Shown one piece after another: positions 8,376 through 16,036 of a stretch of 64,000 nucleotides of DNA. The stretch is from DATKJS01 sp964551995 (GTDB lineage Bacteria > Acidobacteriota > Aminicenantia > Aminicenantales > Saccharicenantaceae): NCBI GenBank assembly GCA_964551995.1, contig CAZKFD010000016.1, positions 1 to 64,000 of the forward strand. Direction: 5' to 3'. Under the pieces are notes generated by a model. It worked only from the letters and a program-made list of their open reading frames with translations, was not told the origin of the DNA and ran no database searches. The position numbers and the translations under genes are program-made. Positions within the stretch are counted from its first letter, which is position 1; every line of letters begins with the position of its first letter.

Positions 8376-8632
8376 TGTTCCCTCCTTATTCACTCTGGTT
8401 GGAGTTCATCCTAACAGAGTAGCGCTTTTTCACAAAGAAACCATGCTAAGTTAATCTCGACCCTCAGGGTCTCGCCCTTTAAATAGGATTTTAAACTGCG
8501 GGGCTACTGACATCGACCCGGGTAGTGGGGCTGCCCAGCGCCGCTTCCAACTGACCCACCAACCGCATTTCTGTTGATCCCGTGAGTTGCATTTCTTGTT
8601 TGCCGGACGCCCCTTCGCACCTTACATCCTCC

Positions 8633-8675
8633 GCTTCACTATAGCACCTCTGAAGTGAGGTTTTCAACCTCTGGG
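8633..8675 (+). repeat. Repeat A, copy 6
   Basis: GCTTCACTATAGCACCTCTG followed by AAGTGAGGTTTTCAACC. The left half is diverged, the right half canonical. It sits about 20 bases past the 3' end of the next minus-strand gene. Bases 8376-8632 before it hold no gene I can support. Confidence 0.7.
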
Positions 8676-8692
8676 CTTATTTCGCTTTGCGC

Positions 8693-9346
8693 CTAGACGA
8701 CCCTTTCTGGAAGGCCGGTCGTACAGCAGATAGGTTTTTTTAACGGATACCAAGCTCCATCATCCAACTTATCTATTCTGTTGATATCTGACTTGGAACA
8801 GTAATAGTATTTTCGGCTCGACGCATCCAGTATGAATAGAACAAACCATCTTGAGCGCAACTTTCCCTTTTTTAGCCTTATGTAGGTTTTAGCATATTTT
8901 TTTATAATTTCTTTACGAGCTCTTTCTAAGAATTTTTCTTTCGGGTCTTCAACTTTCGGTAAAATATGGAAAAAAGCGCCACCTCGCAAAGAAGTTTTCT
9001 CTGGCTCTCGGACCATCTTTCGGAAGTCTTTTTTAATGTCGTCTAAGCTCGGCTGCCCTCGCTTGAATTCAATAAAAATTGAGGGAGTTTCGTCTTTTCT
9101 ATTTTCATATATTACTAAGTCAACCAGAGCGACCCGATTACGGATATTTTCTTTTTTGGGTTGTTTCGCTTTAGTAGAGATTTCTATACCATAGTAAATT
9201 TTATTTTCTTCTAAGATTCTCGCCATTACGTTCCGAACTTCCGCTTCCCCAAGTCTGTTCCTGTCTAGCCGATGATACTTATATTGCTTTCCAACGCTCC
9301 GCAACGCAGTCAACCGGAAGATTTGCTTCAACCTCTCCTGGTCCAT
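8693..9346 (-). CDS. PD-(D/E)XK nuclease-like protein, about 217 aa
   Basis: The N-terminal third is helical and basic. Around residues 75-100, NRVALVDLVIYENR followed by PSIFIEFKRGQPS gives D...ExK with a preceding acidic helix region (EAEVRNVMARILEE), the layout of restriction-endonuclease-like PD-(D/E)XK folds. I chose ATG 9346 because AGGGGGA is seven bases upstream; TTG 9352 is possible. The gene is AT-rich and alone, bounded by repeats A6 and A7. No partner methylase or toxin-antitoxin gene is beside it. Nuclease activity is inferred from a short motif. Confidence 0.55.
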   Translation of the reverse strand: MDQERLKQIFRLTALRSVGKQYKYHRLDRNRLGEAEVRNVMARILEENKIYYGIEISTKAKQPKKENIRNRVALVDLVIYENRKDETPSIFIEFKRGQPSLDDIKKDFRKMVREPEKTSLRGGAFFHILPKVEDPKEKFLERARKEIIKKYAKTYIRLKKGKLRSRWFVLFILDASSRKYYYCSKSDINRIDKLDDGAWYPLKKPICCTTGLPERVV

Positions 9347-9434
9347 TCTCAATCCCCCTTCACTATAACGTTCTCAGACAGTGCTTTCATGATAAATAAC
9401 GCCAGTAATCGCCCCCCTGCTTCGCCTCTGCCCC

Positions 9435-9450
9435 AGCTCATGATATCACA
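9435..9450 (+). repeat. Repeat A, copy 7, truncated
   Basis: Only the left part remains (GCTCATGATATCACA). It is joined directly to the interior of repeat B at GGGCTGAAGCG, so the right half of A and the left 50 or so bases of B have been deleted here. Confidence 0.55.
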
Positions 9451-9701
9451 CTGATGGGCTGAAGCGTATCTGATCCAGATCAGCCCAGTTCAGCGCAACG
9501 AGGCCAATCATGTACCCGCCGACCGCCATTTCCTTGCTTGCAAACGCACAACTTCGCTAGCCCATCACTTTATACGGGCTGGCGGTCGTCCGATGCGCAG
9601 AGGCAAGTAGACGCAGGATTTTGGCGGAAATTAGCATGGGGCCTAGCCGTTACTTGCCCACGTGGGCTTCTGCTTATCCTCGGAGCCTTAAGAGGTTAAG
9701 G
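9451..9701 (+). repeat. Repeat B, copy 3
   Basis: Contains the palindrome CTGATCCAGATCAG (9470-9483) and the CGCCATTTCCTTGCTTGCAA block, and ends in TAAGAGGTTAAG. The left end is lost by the deletion that truncated repeat A7. The stretch 9702-9852 up to the next gene is only weakly similar to the flanks of other copies. Confidence 0.7.
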
Positions 9702-9852
9702 GACTTAGCAGAGATGGCCCTAAACCTCATATTAATTCTCTAAACGGCTGGCCCAGCTGAAGGGTGGCTGAACCGCCCTTATCTGGAGTGTCTGGCCGGC
9801 TGTTTCCTGGAAACCGCAATTGAACACGGTCAAATAGGGCTCTAGCATCTGT

Positions 9853-10719
9853 TCATTTTGAGCTTGGCACGGAGCTTATCGTCTGATAGAGCTTCTCCAT
9901 ATCATTCGAAATGCCAGGGTGGCGTCGCTCGAGAAAGCGAATGAATTTGTCCCCGCCGCGATAGAACGTGACGCGGTCAAAAGGCGGGCTTTCTCCGCCC
10001 TTGTTCTCTGGCAAGCCCAGGACTGACCGCACGCGGTTTTCGAGGTAGCGAGCCAGGCCCTCTTTCCATTCTTCCCAAGTCATATACTCCCAATCTTCGT
10101 CTGAAAGGGACTTTTTGAGTTCCGACCGCAGGGACTCTACTTTCGAAGCGTCTCCCAGGTCTAAAGCGGCGAGCAGTTCTGCATGGAATTTGACGAAATC
10201 AGGCCTGGCATAGGGAAAGGGATATTGCAACTCCCACATGTAATCCTTGTTCTTCATCGCCGTCTGGAAGATTGATAATCGTTGCTTGAGTTTGAGGTCG
10301 CAGCAATCCCATTGGCCGCAATGCACGAACTCATGGAAGAGAAACGCATAAGTGTCGGATTCCTGAAAGGCTTTTCCCGTCACGACACAGGCCATCCGAT
10401 TGTCCCAGAATGGGAGCGGGAACGCGGCCAAAGTGCCTGGGGCAAGGTTGAGAGTATCGGGAGACGTGCGCACAAGACGATAAACCCTTTCCTGAGTGGC
10501 GGGCTCGAAGATATAGAACGTCTTGTTCTCGACGATTGCGACAGGATAGACCTTCTCGAAAGCCCGATTAATACCCTTAATACGGGCCTGAACGTCAAAG
10601 ATCTTGGCAAGAGCCGCGGAGTACTTCTGAGCCACGGGGTCTTCGGCCGGACTCCCCCAAACGTAACCTACGGTCTGGACGAGAAATGCTACCGTTAGGA
10701 ATATCAACATCTTCTTCAT
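9853..10719 (-). CDS. Secreted HExxH metallopeptidase-like protein, 288 aa
   Basis: Signal peptide KKMLIFLTVAFLVQTVGYVWG. Around residue 126, AFLFHEFVHCGQWDCC carries HExxH; about 90 residues later WKEGLARYLENRVRS carries the second glutamate in an EGxARYxE setting. The same pairing occurs in the 519-aa protein at 3502-5061, so the two are likely diverged relatives with different C-termini; here the protein ends about 60 residues later. Cys residues close to the zinc site are unusual. ATG 10719 lies 20 bases from repeat A8. Proteolytic role is inferred from motif and export signal. Confidence 0.7.
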   Translation of the reverse strand: MKKMLIFLTVAFLVQTVGYVWGSPAEDPVAQKYSAALAKIFDVQARIKGINRAFEKVYPVAIVENKTFYIFEPATQERVYRLVRTSPDTLNLAPGTLAAFPLPFWDNRMACVVTGKAFQESDTYAFLFHEFVHCGQWDCCDLKLKQRLSIFQTAMKNKDYMWELQYPFPYARPDFVKFHAELLAALDLGDASKVESLRSELKKSLSDEDWEYMTWEEWKEGLARYLENRVRSVLGLPENKGGESPPFDRVTFYRGGDKFIRFLERRHPGISNDMEKLYQTISSVPSSK

Positions 10720-10738
10720 GATTGCCTAACCTCGCTGC

Positions 10739-10800
10739 GCTCAAGATACCACCTCTGAAGTTAGATTTTCAACCCATTTTGCCTCTGGGGCCGGCGGATA
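10739..10800 (+). repeat. Repeat A, copy 8
   Basis: GCTCAAGATACCACCTCTGA followed by AGTTAGATTTTCAACCCA and a degenerate GC tail. GCCTAAC at 10724-10730, between this copy and the gene start, reads GTTAGGC on the minus strand; that matches the integron core-site consensus, but the other copies lack it. Confidence 0.7.
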
Positions 10801-10815
10801 AGAGCCTAGGTCTCG

Positions 10816-10925
10816 GCTGCACGACCGCCATTTCCTTGCCTGCAAACACGCAATTTCGCTAGCCCACTATTTATACGGGCCGGAGCGTGTTCAACGCGCA
10901 GAGGCGAGCAGAGGCGGGATATCGG
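10816..10925 (+). repeat. Repeat B, copy 4, partial
   Basis: Only the central block is present, from CGACCGCCATTTCCTTGCC through TTTATACGGGCCGGAG to GCAGAGGCGGGAT. The palindrome and both ends are missing. It is the last repeat copy before the recombinase module. Confidence 0.6.
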
Positions 10926-10929
10926 CAGG

Positions 10930-11203
10930 GAAGAGGCAGATGATCCGTGTAGATTTATGATACCTGGCCGGCCTAACGGCTATCACCGATTGACTTCCCC
11001 CCTTAGCGGCGCTATCCTTCGGTCGGCACTCAAAGGGGACCAGCGACGGCCAGTAAATGCCTGTCCTATCACGCCGATAATCCCCGAGAGCCGGAGGTTC
11101 CGCGGCGAGTGTGACACTGGGACTAGGCGTTGGTCTCTAGCTATGTAGCGACTTCGAAATCGACACGGTTCGGATTGAAGAGCTGCAAGTCTGGGAGGAC
11201 TCC
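10930..11203. other. Gene-free stretch upstream of the HTH gene
   Basis: No repeat or credible frame is visible. It ends with GGGAGGACTCC directly before the ATG at 11204, a good ribosome binding site, so it should contain the promoter of that gene; I could not single out convincing -35/-10 boxes. Confidence 0.4.
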
Positions 11204-12124
11204 ATGATCAAATCACAAGACGTTATTTGGGCGAAGCGTTGGCAAGGCCGCGCGCTCGCAATTGCTGCAATACGTCGATGGCTAGACGGCCAGTCGGACG
11301 ATGCTGAACTTGAGGAGGCCGTTGGGGCGTTCGTCAATGCTGTGGCTACACGGGTTGGGCTGCCCAGTAACCCTACCCGTATCGTCAAGGTCTACATCCT
11401 AAGGAATTACCTGCCTGACCTTCGCCGTAGCAAACAGCAAGTCTCGGACGACGACCTATGGCATAACATGGCCTGGATGGTTTTGTATCTCGTCGATTGC
11501 CGGAAGGACGAGAAGGCGGAGCACCCGTATGACGAGATCGAAGGAGATGACCGTACGATGGCCCGTATTGTGAAAGATGTGGACTCTGTGATCGACGTCG
11601 TCGCCGCCGGAGAGAAGGAGCTTGTCGGCGAGAGCGAAGACGAAGTGCTTCGAATTAAGCAGGAGGAGATTCTCCGGCACACTAGCGAGCTGGACAAGGT
11701 GCTCGTCGAGTGGAATCGGCGCGAATTGGAAGCGCGGGTGCCCGTGTATATGTTGATCCGCACCCATCCTGGCCGTTATCGGGCACTCGTATCCCTTTGG
11801 GCCGCTCTGGGTTCAATCGCTTTTGAAGAATTTGTAGCAGCGTTCGCCGGACAGAATATTAAGATGCCTTCCGCGCGTGACTATAAGGCGTTTGAGCGGA
11901 CAAGACGGATGTTCCAATTGCGGAGCCAAGGGGAAACACAGAAAGCGATCGGCAAGCGGTTCGGTATCAGTCAGTCTGCCGTGGCCCAACGCCTTGATCG
12001 TCTGGACAAGGCCCACCACACCTCTTGGCTTACTCTGGAGCGCGGGTTCCTAGCGGCCCTCACGCATGCCCTCAAGATGTTGGTTCTTGTCACGACCCGC
12101 AAGCGCCTTCAACAGGCAGAATAA
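11204..12124 (+). CDS. Helix-turn-helix DNA-binding protein of the integrative element, 306 aa
   Basis: The first 200 residues are mostly helical with no recognised motif. Near residues 225-275, FERTRRMFQLRSQGETQKAI leads into GKRFGISQSAVAQRLDRLDK, a clear helix-turn-helix resembling sigma region 4 or related resolvase-type HTHs. The start is fixed by GGAGG five bases upstream of ATG 11204. It is the first plus-strand gene after the repeat array and points toward the serine recombinase. A regulator of excision or transfer is a reasonable inference; a direct role in recombination is also possible. Confidence 0.6.
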   Translation: MIKSQDVIWAKRWQGRALAIAAIRRWLDGQSDDAELEEAVGAFVNAVATRVGLPSNPTRIVKVYILRNYLPDLRRSKQQVSDDDLWHNMAWMVLYLVDCRKDEKAEHPYDEIEGDDRTMARIVKDVDSVIDVVAAGEKELVGESEDEVLRIKQEEILRHTSELDKVLVEWNRRELEARVPVYMLIRTHPGRYRALVSLWAALGSIAFEEFVAAFAGQNIKMPSARDYKAFERTRRMFQLRSQGETQKAIGKRFGISQSAVAQRLDRLDKAHHTSWLTLERGFLAALTHALKMLVLVTTRKRLQQAE

Positions 12125-12178
12125 TAAGTACTTCTCCTCGTCCTCCTTATCTAATTTATCTCTTTTGGAGAGCGAAAA

Positions 12179-12619
12179 ATGATAAATGAACTTCCCTCAC
12201 CAAGCCCGGGGAGCCGAAGGAGGAAGCCGGTTTTCAGGTTTGACCATCCAAGCATTGTCCTCGACGAACTTCGATCCGACGGAACGATGACCCTCCAAAC
12301 CATTAATCGGGCCGCTTTTTGTATCAAATGCACAGAGGTCTGTTTTGTCGAGGGCAAGGAAGTCGAGGTTTACGAACGGGGAGCGCGTCCTTTGGGCACC
12401 AAGCAGCTTCAGGAAATTCCCGGCTCGCGTAACGACTTTAGGAACCGGGTCCTTCGCCGCAGCAGTGCAAATGAGACACGGCTTTTTCGTCCCTGTTTTA
12501 TATGTGTCTCTGCTCAATTCTTGAACATAGATAATTCTTTAAAAATGGTTAAGTTGTTGATAAAACTCTTGATTCGGCACTTATGGGATTTTATAATATC
12601 ACTGCCGGTTGAGAGCTAA
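12179..12619 (+). CDS. Hypothetical protein, uncertain, up to 146 aa
   Basis: ATG 12179 has a GGAG at good distance. The first 70 residues are plausible (KPVFRFDHPSIVLDELRSDG, then CIKCTEVCF with a CxxC...C arrangement). The last 50 codons run through AT-rich sequence that also contains a near-consensus promoter at 12569-12597, which argues that only the front part is real or that the frame is decayed. I recognise no family. Confidence 0.3.
   Translation: MINELPSPSPGSRRRKPVFRFDHPSIVLDELRSDGTMTLQTINRAAFCIKCTEVCFVEGKEVEVYERGARPLGTKQLQEIPGSRNDFRNRVLRRSSANETRLFRPCFICVSAQFLNIDNSLKMVKLLIKLLIRHLWDFIISLPVES
12569..12597 (+). promoter_or_regulatory. Promoter for the small ORF and serine recombinase
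   Basis: TTGATT (12569-12574), a 17-base spacer, then TATAAT (12592-12597) in a local AT-rich stretch. An AAGGAGG ribosome binding site follows at about 12619, before the small reading frames that precede the recombinase. Confidence 0.6.
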
Positions 12620-12645
12620 GGAGGTAGCAATGAACAGACCAGGGT

Positions 12646-12807
12646 GTGGCTAATGAGTCTTCCGAGCTTATATTGAAAACTCAAGAGGTATGGGCGCGTC
12701 GACTTAAGCGCGAGATCACCGAGGGGGAAGCCCGCGCCATCATCCGTTCTTTCCAATCCCTCCTTTCCCTGATCCGAGAAATCCGAGGCACCAATGGGCG
12801 ACAATAG
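12646..12807 (+). CDS. Small protein coupled to the recombinase, 53 aa
   Basis: From GTG 12646 the frame reads a hydrophilic helical protein (ELILKTQEVWARRLKREITE, GEARAIIRSFQSLLSLIREI). Its last 14 bases overlap the start of the recombinase, so the two are probably translationally coupled. The strong ribosome binding site AGGAGG (12619-12624) is placed for ATG 12630, which opens only MNRPGCG before a stop; either that is a leader peptide or a single-base change separates the ideal start from this frame. Size, charge and position would suit a recombination directionality factor or other accessory protein, but there is no motif to prove it. Confidence 0.45.
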   Translation: MANESSELILKTQEVWARRLKREITEGEARAIIRSFQSLLSLIREIRGTNGRQ

Positions 12808-14338
12808 CGCCGTCATTCTCTGCAGGGTCTCTAGCAAGCCGCAGGGGGGACAGGACCGCTGGTCGCTCCCCTCTCAACGAGTCCACAATGAAAAATACGC
12901 CCGAGAGCAGGGCTTGACCCTTGTCCATGAGCCATGGGAACTCCGCGAACGGAGCGATGATGCCTTTGACCGGCGCCAGTTCAAGGAGATTCTGCGCTTC
13001 GTCGAGGAGCATCGGGTTGCGAACCTGCTCGTCCTGGACTCGGACCGTTTGACGCGTGGCTACCGAGCGGTCGTGGACCTGGACGACATGCTCCAGGACT
13101 TCTTGACAATCCACTTTACCGAATCTGGGGAGACGATCAACAAAAACACATCGGCCGACCGGATGGCTCTGTGGCACATGAAGGTCGCCTTCGGGCGCTA
13201 CTTCATCAAAAACCTCAAGGATAAAGCTCGCCGAACTTACGAGTACCGCCTTGATCAGGGCCTCTATCCGTCGAATCCGCCCCTAGGGTTCAACTGCCAC
13301 AAGAATCACCTGACCCCGAATGAAAAAGAGGTCCCGTTCGTCCGGAGGGCGTTCGAGTTGTATGACAGCGGCATGGAGTCCGAGTTCACTCTGGCCGAAA
13401 AACTCTATGCCGAAGGCCTACGAACAAGGAAGGGCGGTAAGGTCTCGGTCACGACCCTGTCCGTCCTGCTGAGCAATCCGGTACTGGTTGGTTATGTCGT
13501 CTGGCCGTTCACCGAGAGCAAGTATGTTGCCTGCCAGCATACGAAGGGTGAAAAGATAAAAGGCCAGCATGAGGCGATCATTGACCGGGCATTGTTCGAC
13601 CGAGTGCAGGCGCGTCTGGACCAGAAAGGTCACCCTCACCCGACGAAGGACAAGTTCTACATTTATCGGGGCTTGATGAAGTGCGGCGTATGCCACCGAT
13701 TCATGTCTCCCTACACCTCGGGCGGTTGGAAATACTACTACTCGAACCACCCACGAGGGGGCCGGTGCGAGCAGACGCAAGGCGTCCGTGAGGACAAGGC
13801 CGACGAGAAGTTCGCTGAGGCATTGTCAAGATTCCGCTTTCCGAAGGACCTGCTGGACTGGGCCAGGGCCATGATCAAGGCCGAACACGAGGACACCTCC
13901 AGCACGGTCCGGATCGAGCGGAAAAAGTTGAAGGATGCGGAGACGCGGATAGAAGGGGAACTGGACCGCGCCTTCACCAAAGCCGTGGGACAGCTGGACT
14001 TTGACGCCGAGACGGTCCGCCGTGGCGTTGCCAAGTTGCGGGAGCGGAAGGGCCAGATCAAGGCCCAGCTGGACGCCTTGGAAAAAGACTCCGGGCGAGC
14101 CCTGGACGATGGCCTGACGCTCCTGGAACTCGTCCAGGACCTTCCGAAGGCCTACAAGCGCGCCTCGGATGATCAGCGGCACAGGATGCTGAGGATGATT
14201 TTTAATAAGGTCGTGGTCACGGGCGATAGGTTCGACTTCAAGCTGAACGAGCCGTTCTCGTTCCTCTATGAGATGCGTTTAGAGAATCCTAAAGATTGGC
14301 TCCTCGGGCAGGACTCGAACCTGCAACCTAGTGGTTAA
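12794..14338 (+). CDS. Large serine recombinase (site-specific integrase), 514 aa
   Basis: Domain order is that of large serine integrases. The N-terminal resolvase domain has AVILCRVSS with the catalytic Ser at about residue 13, then LLVLDSDRLTRG. A recombinase domain follows (residues about 165-260, GLYPSNPPLGF and LSVLLSNPVLVGYV). A zinc-ribbon region near 295-330 has CGVC and a later Cys, but Tyr where a fourth Cys is usual. A coiled-coil region occupies about 365-435. The last residues, WLLGQDSNLQPSG, are translated from tRNA-Asn, and the stop TAA (14336-14338) uses two bases of the complement of its anticodon. The enzyme should integrate and excise the element at the tRNA-Asn 3' end. 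Confidence 0.93.
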   Translation: MGDNSAVILCRVSSKPQGGQDRWSLPSQRVHNEKYAREQGLTLVHEPWELRERSDDAFDRRQFKEILRFVEEHRVANLLVLDSDRLTRGYRAVVDLDDMLQDFLTIHFTESGETINKNTSADRMALWHMKVAFGRYFIKNLKDKARRTYEYRLDQGLYPSNPPLGFNCHKNHLTPNEKEVPFVRRAFELYDSGMESEFTLAEKLYAEGLRTRKGGKVSVTTLSVLLSNPVLVGYVVWPFTESKYVACQHTKGEKIKGQHEAIIDRALFDRVQARLDQKGHPHPTKDKFYIYRGLMKCGVCHRFMSPYTSGGWKYYYSNHPRGGRCEQTQGVREDKADEKFAEALSRFRFPKDLLDWARAMIKAEHEDTSSTVRIERKKLKDAETRIEGELDRAFTKAVGQLDFDAETVRRGVAKLRERKGQIKAQLDALEKDSGRALDDGLTLLELVQDLPKAYKRASDDQRHRMLRMIFNKVVVTGDRFDFKLNEPFSFLYEMRLENPKDWLLGQDSNLQPSG

Positions 14339-14372
14339 CAGCCACCCGCTCTGCCAATTGAGCTACCGAGGA
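14297..14372 (-). tRNA. tRNA-Asn (GTT), element attachment site
   Basis: On the minus strand, TCCTCGG at 14372 pairs with CCGAGGA near the 3' end. D-arm TAGCTCAATTGGCAGAGC, anticodon loop CTGTTAA with anticodon GTT, and T-arm GCAGGTTCGAGTCCTGC follow, and the gene encodes G plus CCA (76 nt). Its 3' end faces the accessory region and overlaps the end of the serine recombinase gene by 42 bases, the usual sign that a mobile element is inserted at this tRNA. Confidence 0.97.
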
Positions 14373-14439
14373 GCAGGCGGCAATAATCTAGCAAAATCGC
14401 TGGAAAACCGCAAGATCCTGTGAGAGATCCCTCCGCTCC

Positions 14440-15186
14440 CTAGAAGCGGTAGCCGGCCTGCTTGGCCATCTTGCGGTAGTCGTCGCCCCACATCTCTACG
14501 ACCTTGCACATCTCGTAGATTCGCGACCGCAGCCGGACCCCGATCCGGTCGACGAGGTTCTCCCCGCCCTTCTTGTAAAAGGAATCGCGGTGGTCTTCTT
14601 CCTCCTCGGTGTCCGGGTAATTCGTCGTGAATAGAGTCATTTTCTTGTGGTTGTAGCGATAGTTGATGATGTAGAAGACCGTCTCCTCGACCCAGGCCGT
14701 GGTCCGCTTAGCACCGAGCTCGTCGAGGACGAGGACCTCGGACTGAAAGACGGGACCGAGGACGTCGGACTCCGAGAGAGTCGAGTCGGGGGTGAAAGTG
14801 TTTTGGATTTCACGAATGAGCTCCCGGAAATCGTAGAAGATGCAGGGGACCTGCTTCTTCTCGACGAGCTCCTGGATGATCGCCACGGCGAGGTGCGTCT
14901 TCCCCACCCCGCACGGCCCGATAAACAGGATGCCGACGTCCTGGGCCGGGTAGTTCTCGACGAACCGGCGGGAGATCTTGAGGGCGTCCCGGTGCGAGTC
15001 GTTGTGGACCTCGAAATTGCCCAGGCTGCAGGCCTGGTACCGGCGGGGGATGTTGGCTTGTTCGAGGAGAGCCTGTTTGCGCCGCTCGTTGTAGCAGGCG
15101 CAGCGCTTGGCGATCTTGCTCCCGCCCGAGTCCTCCAGGACCCAGCCGGTCCCCCGGCACTTGTCGCAGACGTCCTGGCCGTTCAA
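14440..15186 (-). CDS. DnaC/IstB-like AAA+ ATPase, helicase-loader type, 248 aa
   Basis: The N-terminus has a zinc-binding pattern (CDKCRGTGW, then CAC). Residues about 90-100 hold Walker A (FIGPCGVGKTHLAVAI), Walker B is VLVLDELG near 155, and TTNYP gives sensor 1. This is the IstB/DnaC/DnaI family that loads the replicative helicase. It begins with TTG at 15186, overlapping the sigma factor stop by four bases (TTGA), so the two are translated together. It is last in the dnaK-dnaJ-hspR-sigma cluster and no transposase is beside it, which favours a replication or replication-restart role over an IS helper. Confidence 0.8.
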   Translation of the reverse strand: MNGQDVCDKCRGTGWVLEDSGGSKIAKRCACYNERRKQALLEQANIPRRYQACSLGNFEVHNDSHRDALKISRRFVENYPAQDVGILFIGPCGVGKTHLAVAIIQELVEKKQVPCIFYDFRELIREIQNTFTPDSTLSESDVLGPVFQSEVLVLDELGAKRTTAWVEETVFYIINYRYNHKKMTLFTTNYPDTEEEEDHRDSFYKKGGENLVDRIGVRLRSRIYEMCKVVEMWGDDYRKMAKQAGYRF

Positions 15187-16025
15187 TTGAGATACCCTCG
15201 GAGCTGCTGGAGCTTCTTCGACCGGCCCAGCTTCCGCATGGCCTTCTGCTCGATCTGGCGGATCCGCTCCCGGGTCAGATTGAGCCTGTCGCCGATCTGC
15301 TGGAGCGTCATCGGCCGGTCGTCCTCCAGGCCGAAACGCAATTCTAGCACAGTTCGCTCCTTGTCATCCAGCACGGACAGCATTTCCCGGATCTGGTGCT
15401 TGGCCGAGGCTTTGATGATCTGGTACTCGACGGATTCCGCCTCCTCGTCGCTGACCTTGTCCTCGACCTCGAGGTCCTCGTCGTAATACCTGTCGCTCAG
15501 AGAGACGTTCCGTTCCTCGAGGAGCTCAAGGTCCTGGAGGTCCCCTTCGGAGATCTTCATGGCCGCGGCGATCTCTTCCCGAGTCGGGTCGCGCCCGAGC
15601 TGGATTTTCAGGGCGGCGGTCTTCTTTTTCATCAAGCTGATCTGGTCCGAGAGCTTTTGCGGGATGTTGTAGATGCGGGAATACTGCGAGAGGGCATGGA
15701 TGATCGCCTGGCGGACCCACCACACGGCGTAGGAGATGAAGCGGACGTTCCGCGTGGGGTCGAAGCGACGGGCGGCCTCGATGAGCCCGACGTTCCCCTC
15801 GTTGATCAGGTCGAGCATGCTCAGGCCCATGCCGCGGTATTTCTTGACATAGGAGACGACGAACCTGAGATTGGCCTTGATGAGGCTCTGGAGGGCCTCT
15901 TTGTCGCCCTGGCGGATCCGCTCGCCGAGCTTCTTCTCCTCTTCCTCAGTGAAAGTCGGGAACCCGGCGATCTGCTGCAGGTAGTGTTTGAGATTCTTCG
16001 AATCCAGGGCGTCGCGGTAGTCCAT
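15183..16025 (-). CDS. RpoD-like sigma-70 factor, 280 aa
   Basis: All main regions are present in order. Region 1.2 is DSKNLKHYLQQIAGF; region 2 includes DLINEGNVGLIEAARRFDP and FISYAVWWVRQAI; region 3 follows; region 4 has DDRPMTLQQIGDRLNLTRER and ends RKLGRSKKL. It lacks the long region 1.1 and nonconserved insert of primary RpoD, so it resembles a group 2 (RpoS/SigA-like) factor. It starts 11 bases after hspR and overlaps the downstream ATPase. Sitting in the chaperone operon, it may be heat-induced; whether it is the primary or an alternative factor cannot be told from the sequence. Confidence 0.85.
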   Translation of the reverse strand: MDYRDALDSKNLKHYLQQIAGFPTFTEEEEKKLGERIRQGDKEALQSLIKANLRFVVSYVKKYRGMGLSMLDLINEGNVGLIEAARRFDPTRNVRFISYAVWWVRQAIIHALSQYSRIYNIPQKLSDQISLMKKKTAALKIQLGRDPTREEIAAAMKISEGDLQDLELLEERNVSLSDRYYDEDLEVEDKVSDEEAESVEYQIIKASAKHQIREMLSVLDDKERTVLELRFGLEDDRPMTLQQIGDRLNLTRERIRQIEQKAMRKLGRSKKLQQLRGYLN

Positions 16026-16036
16026 GACGATCGATC

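Noticed and set aside
1332..10800. Canonical integron attC sites
   Set aside because: Only copy 8 has a GTTAGGC-type core site near the gene start; the other copies lack a matched RYYYAAC/GTTRRRY pair, and there is no tyrosine integron integrase or attI in the window.
1332..10800. CRISPR array
   Set aside because: Repeat A copies are 0.8 to 2.2 kb apart with genes between them; there are no short uniform spacers and no cas genes.
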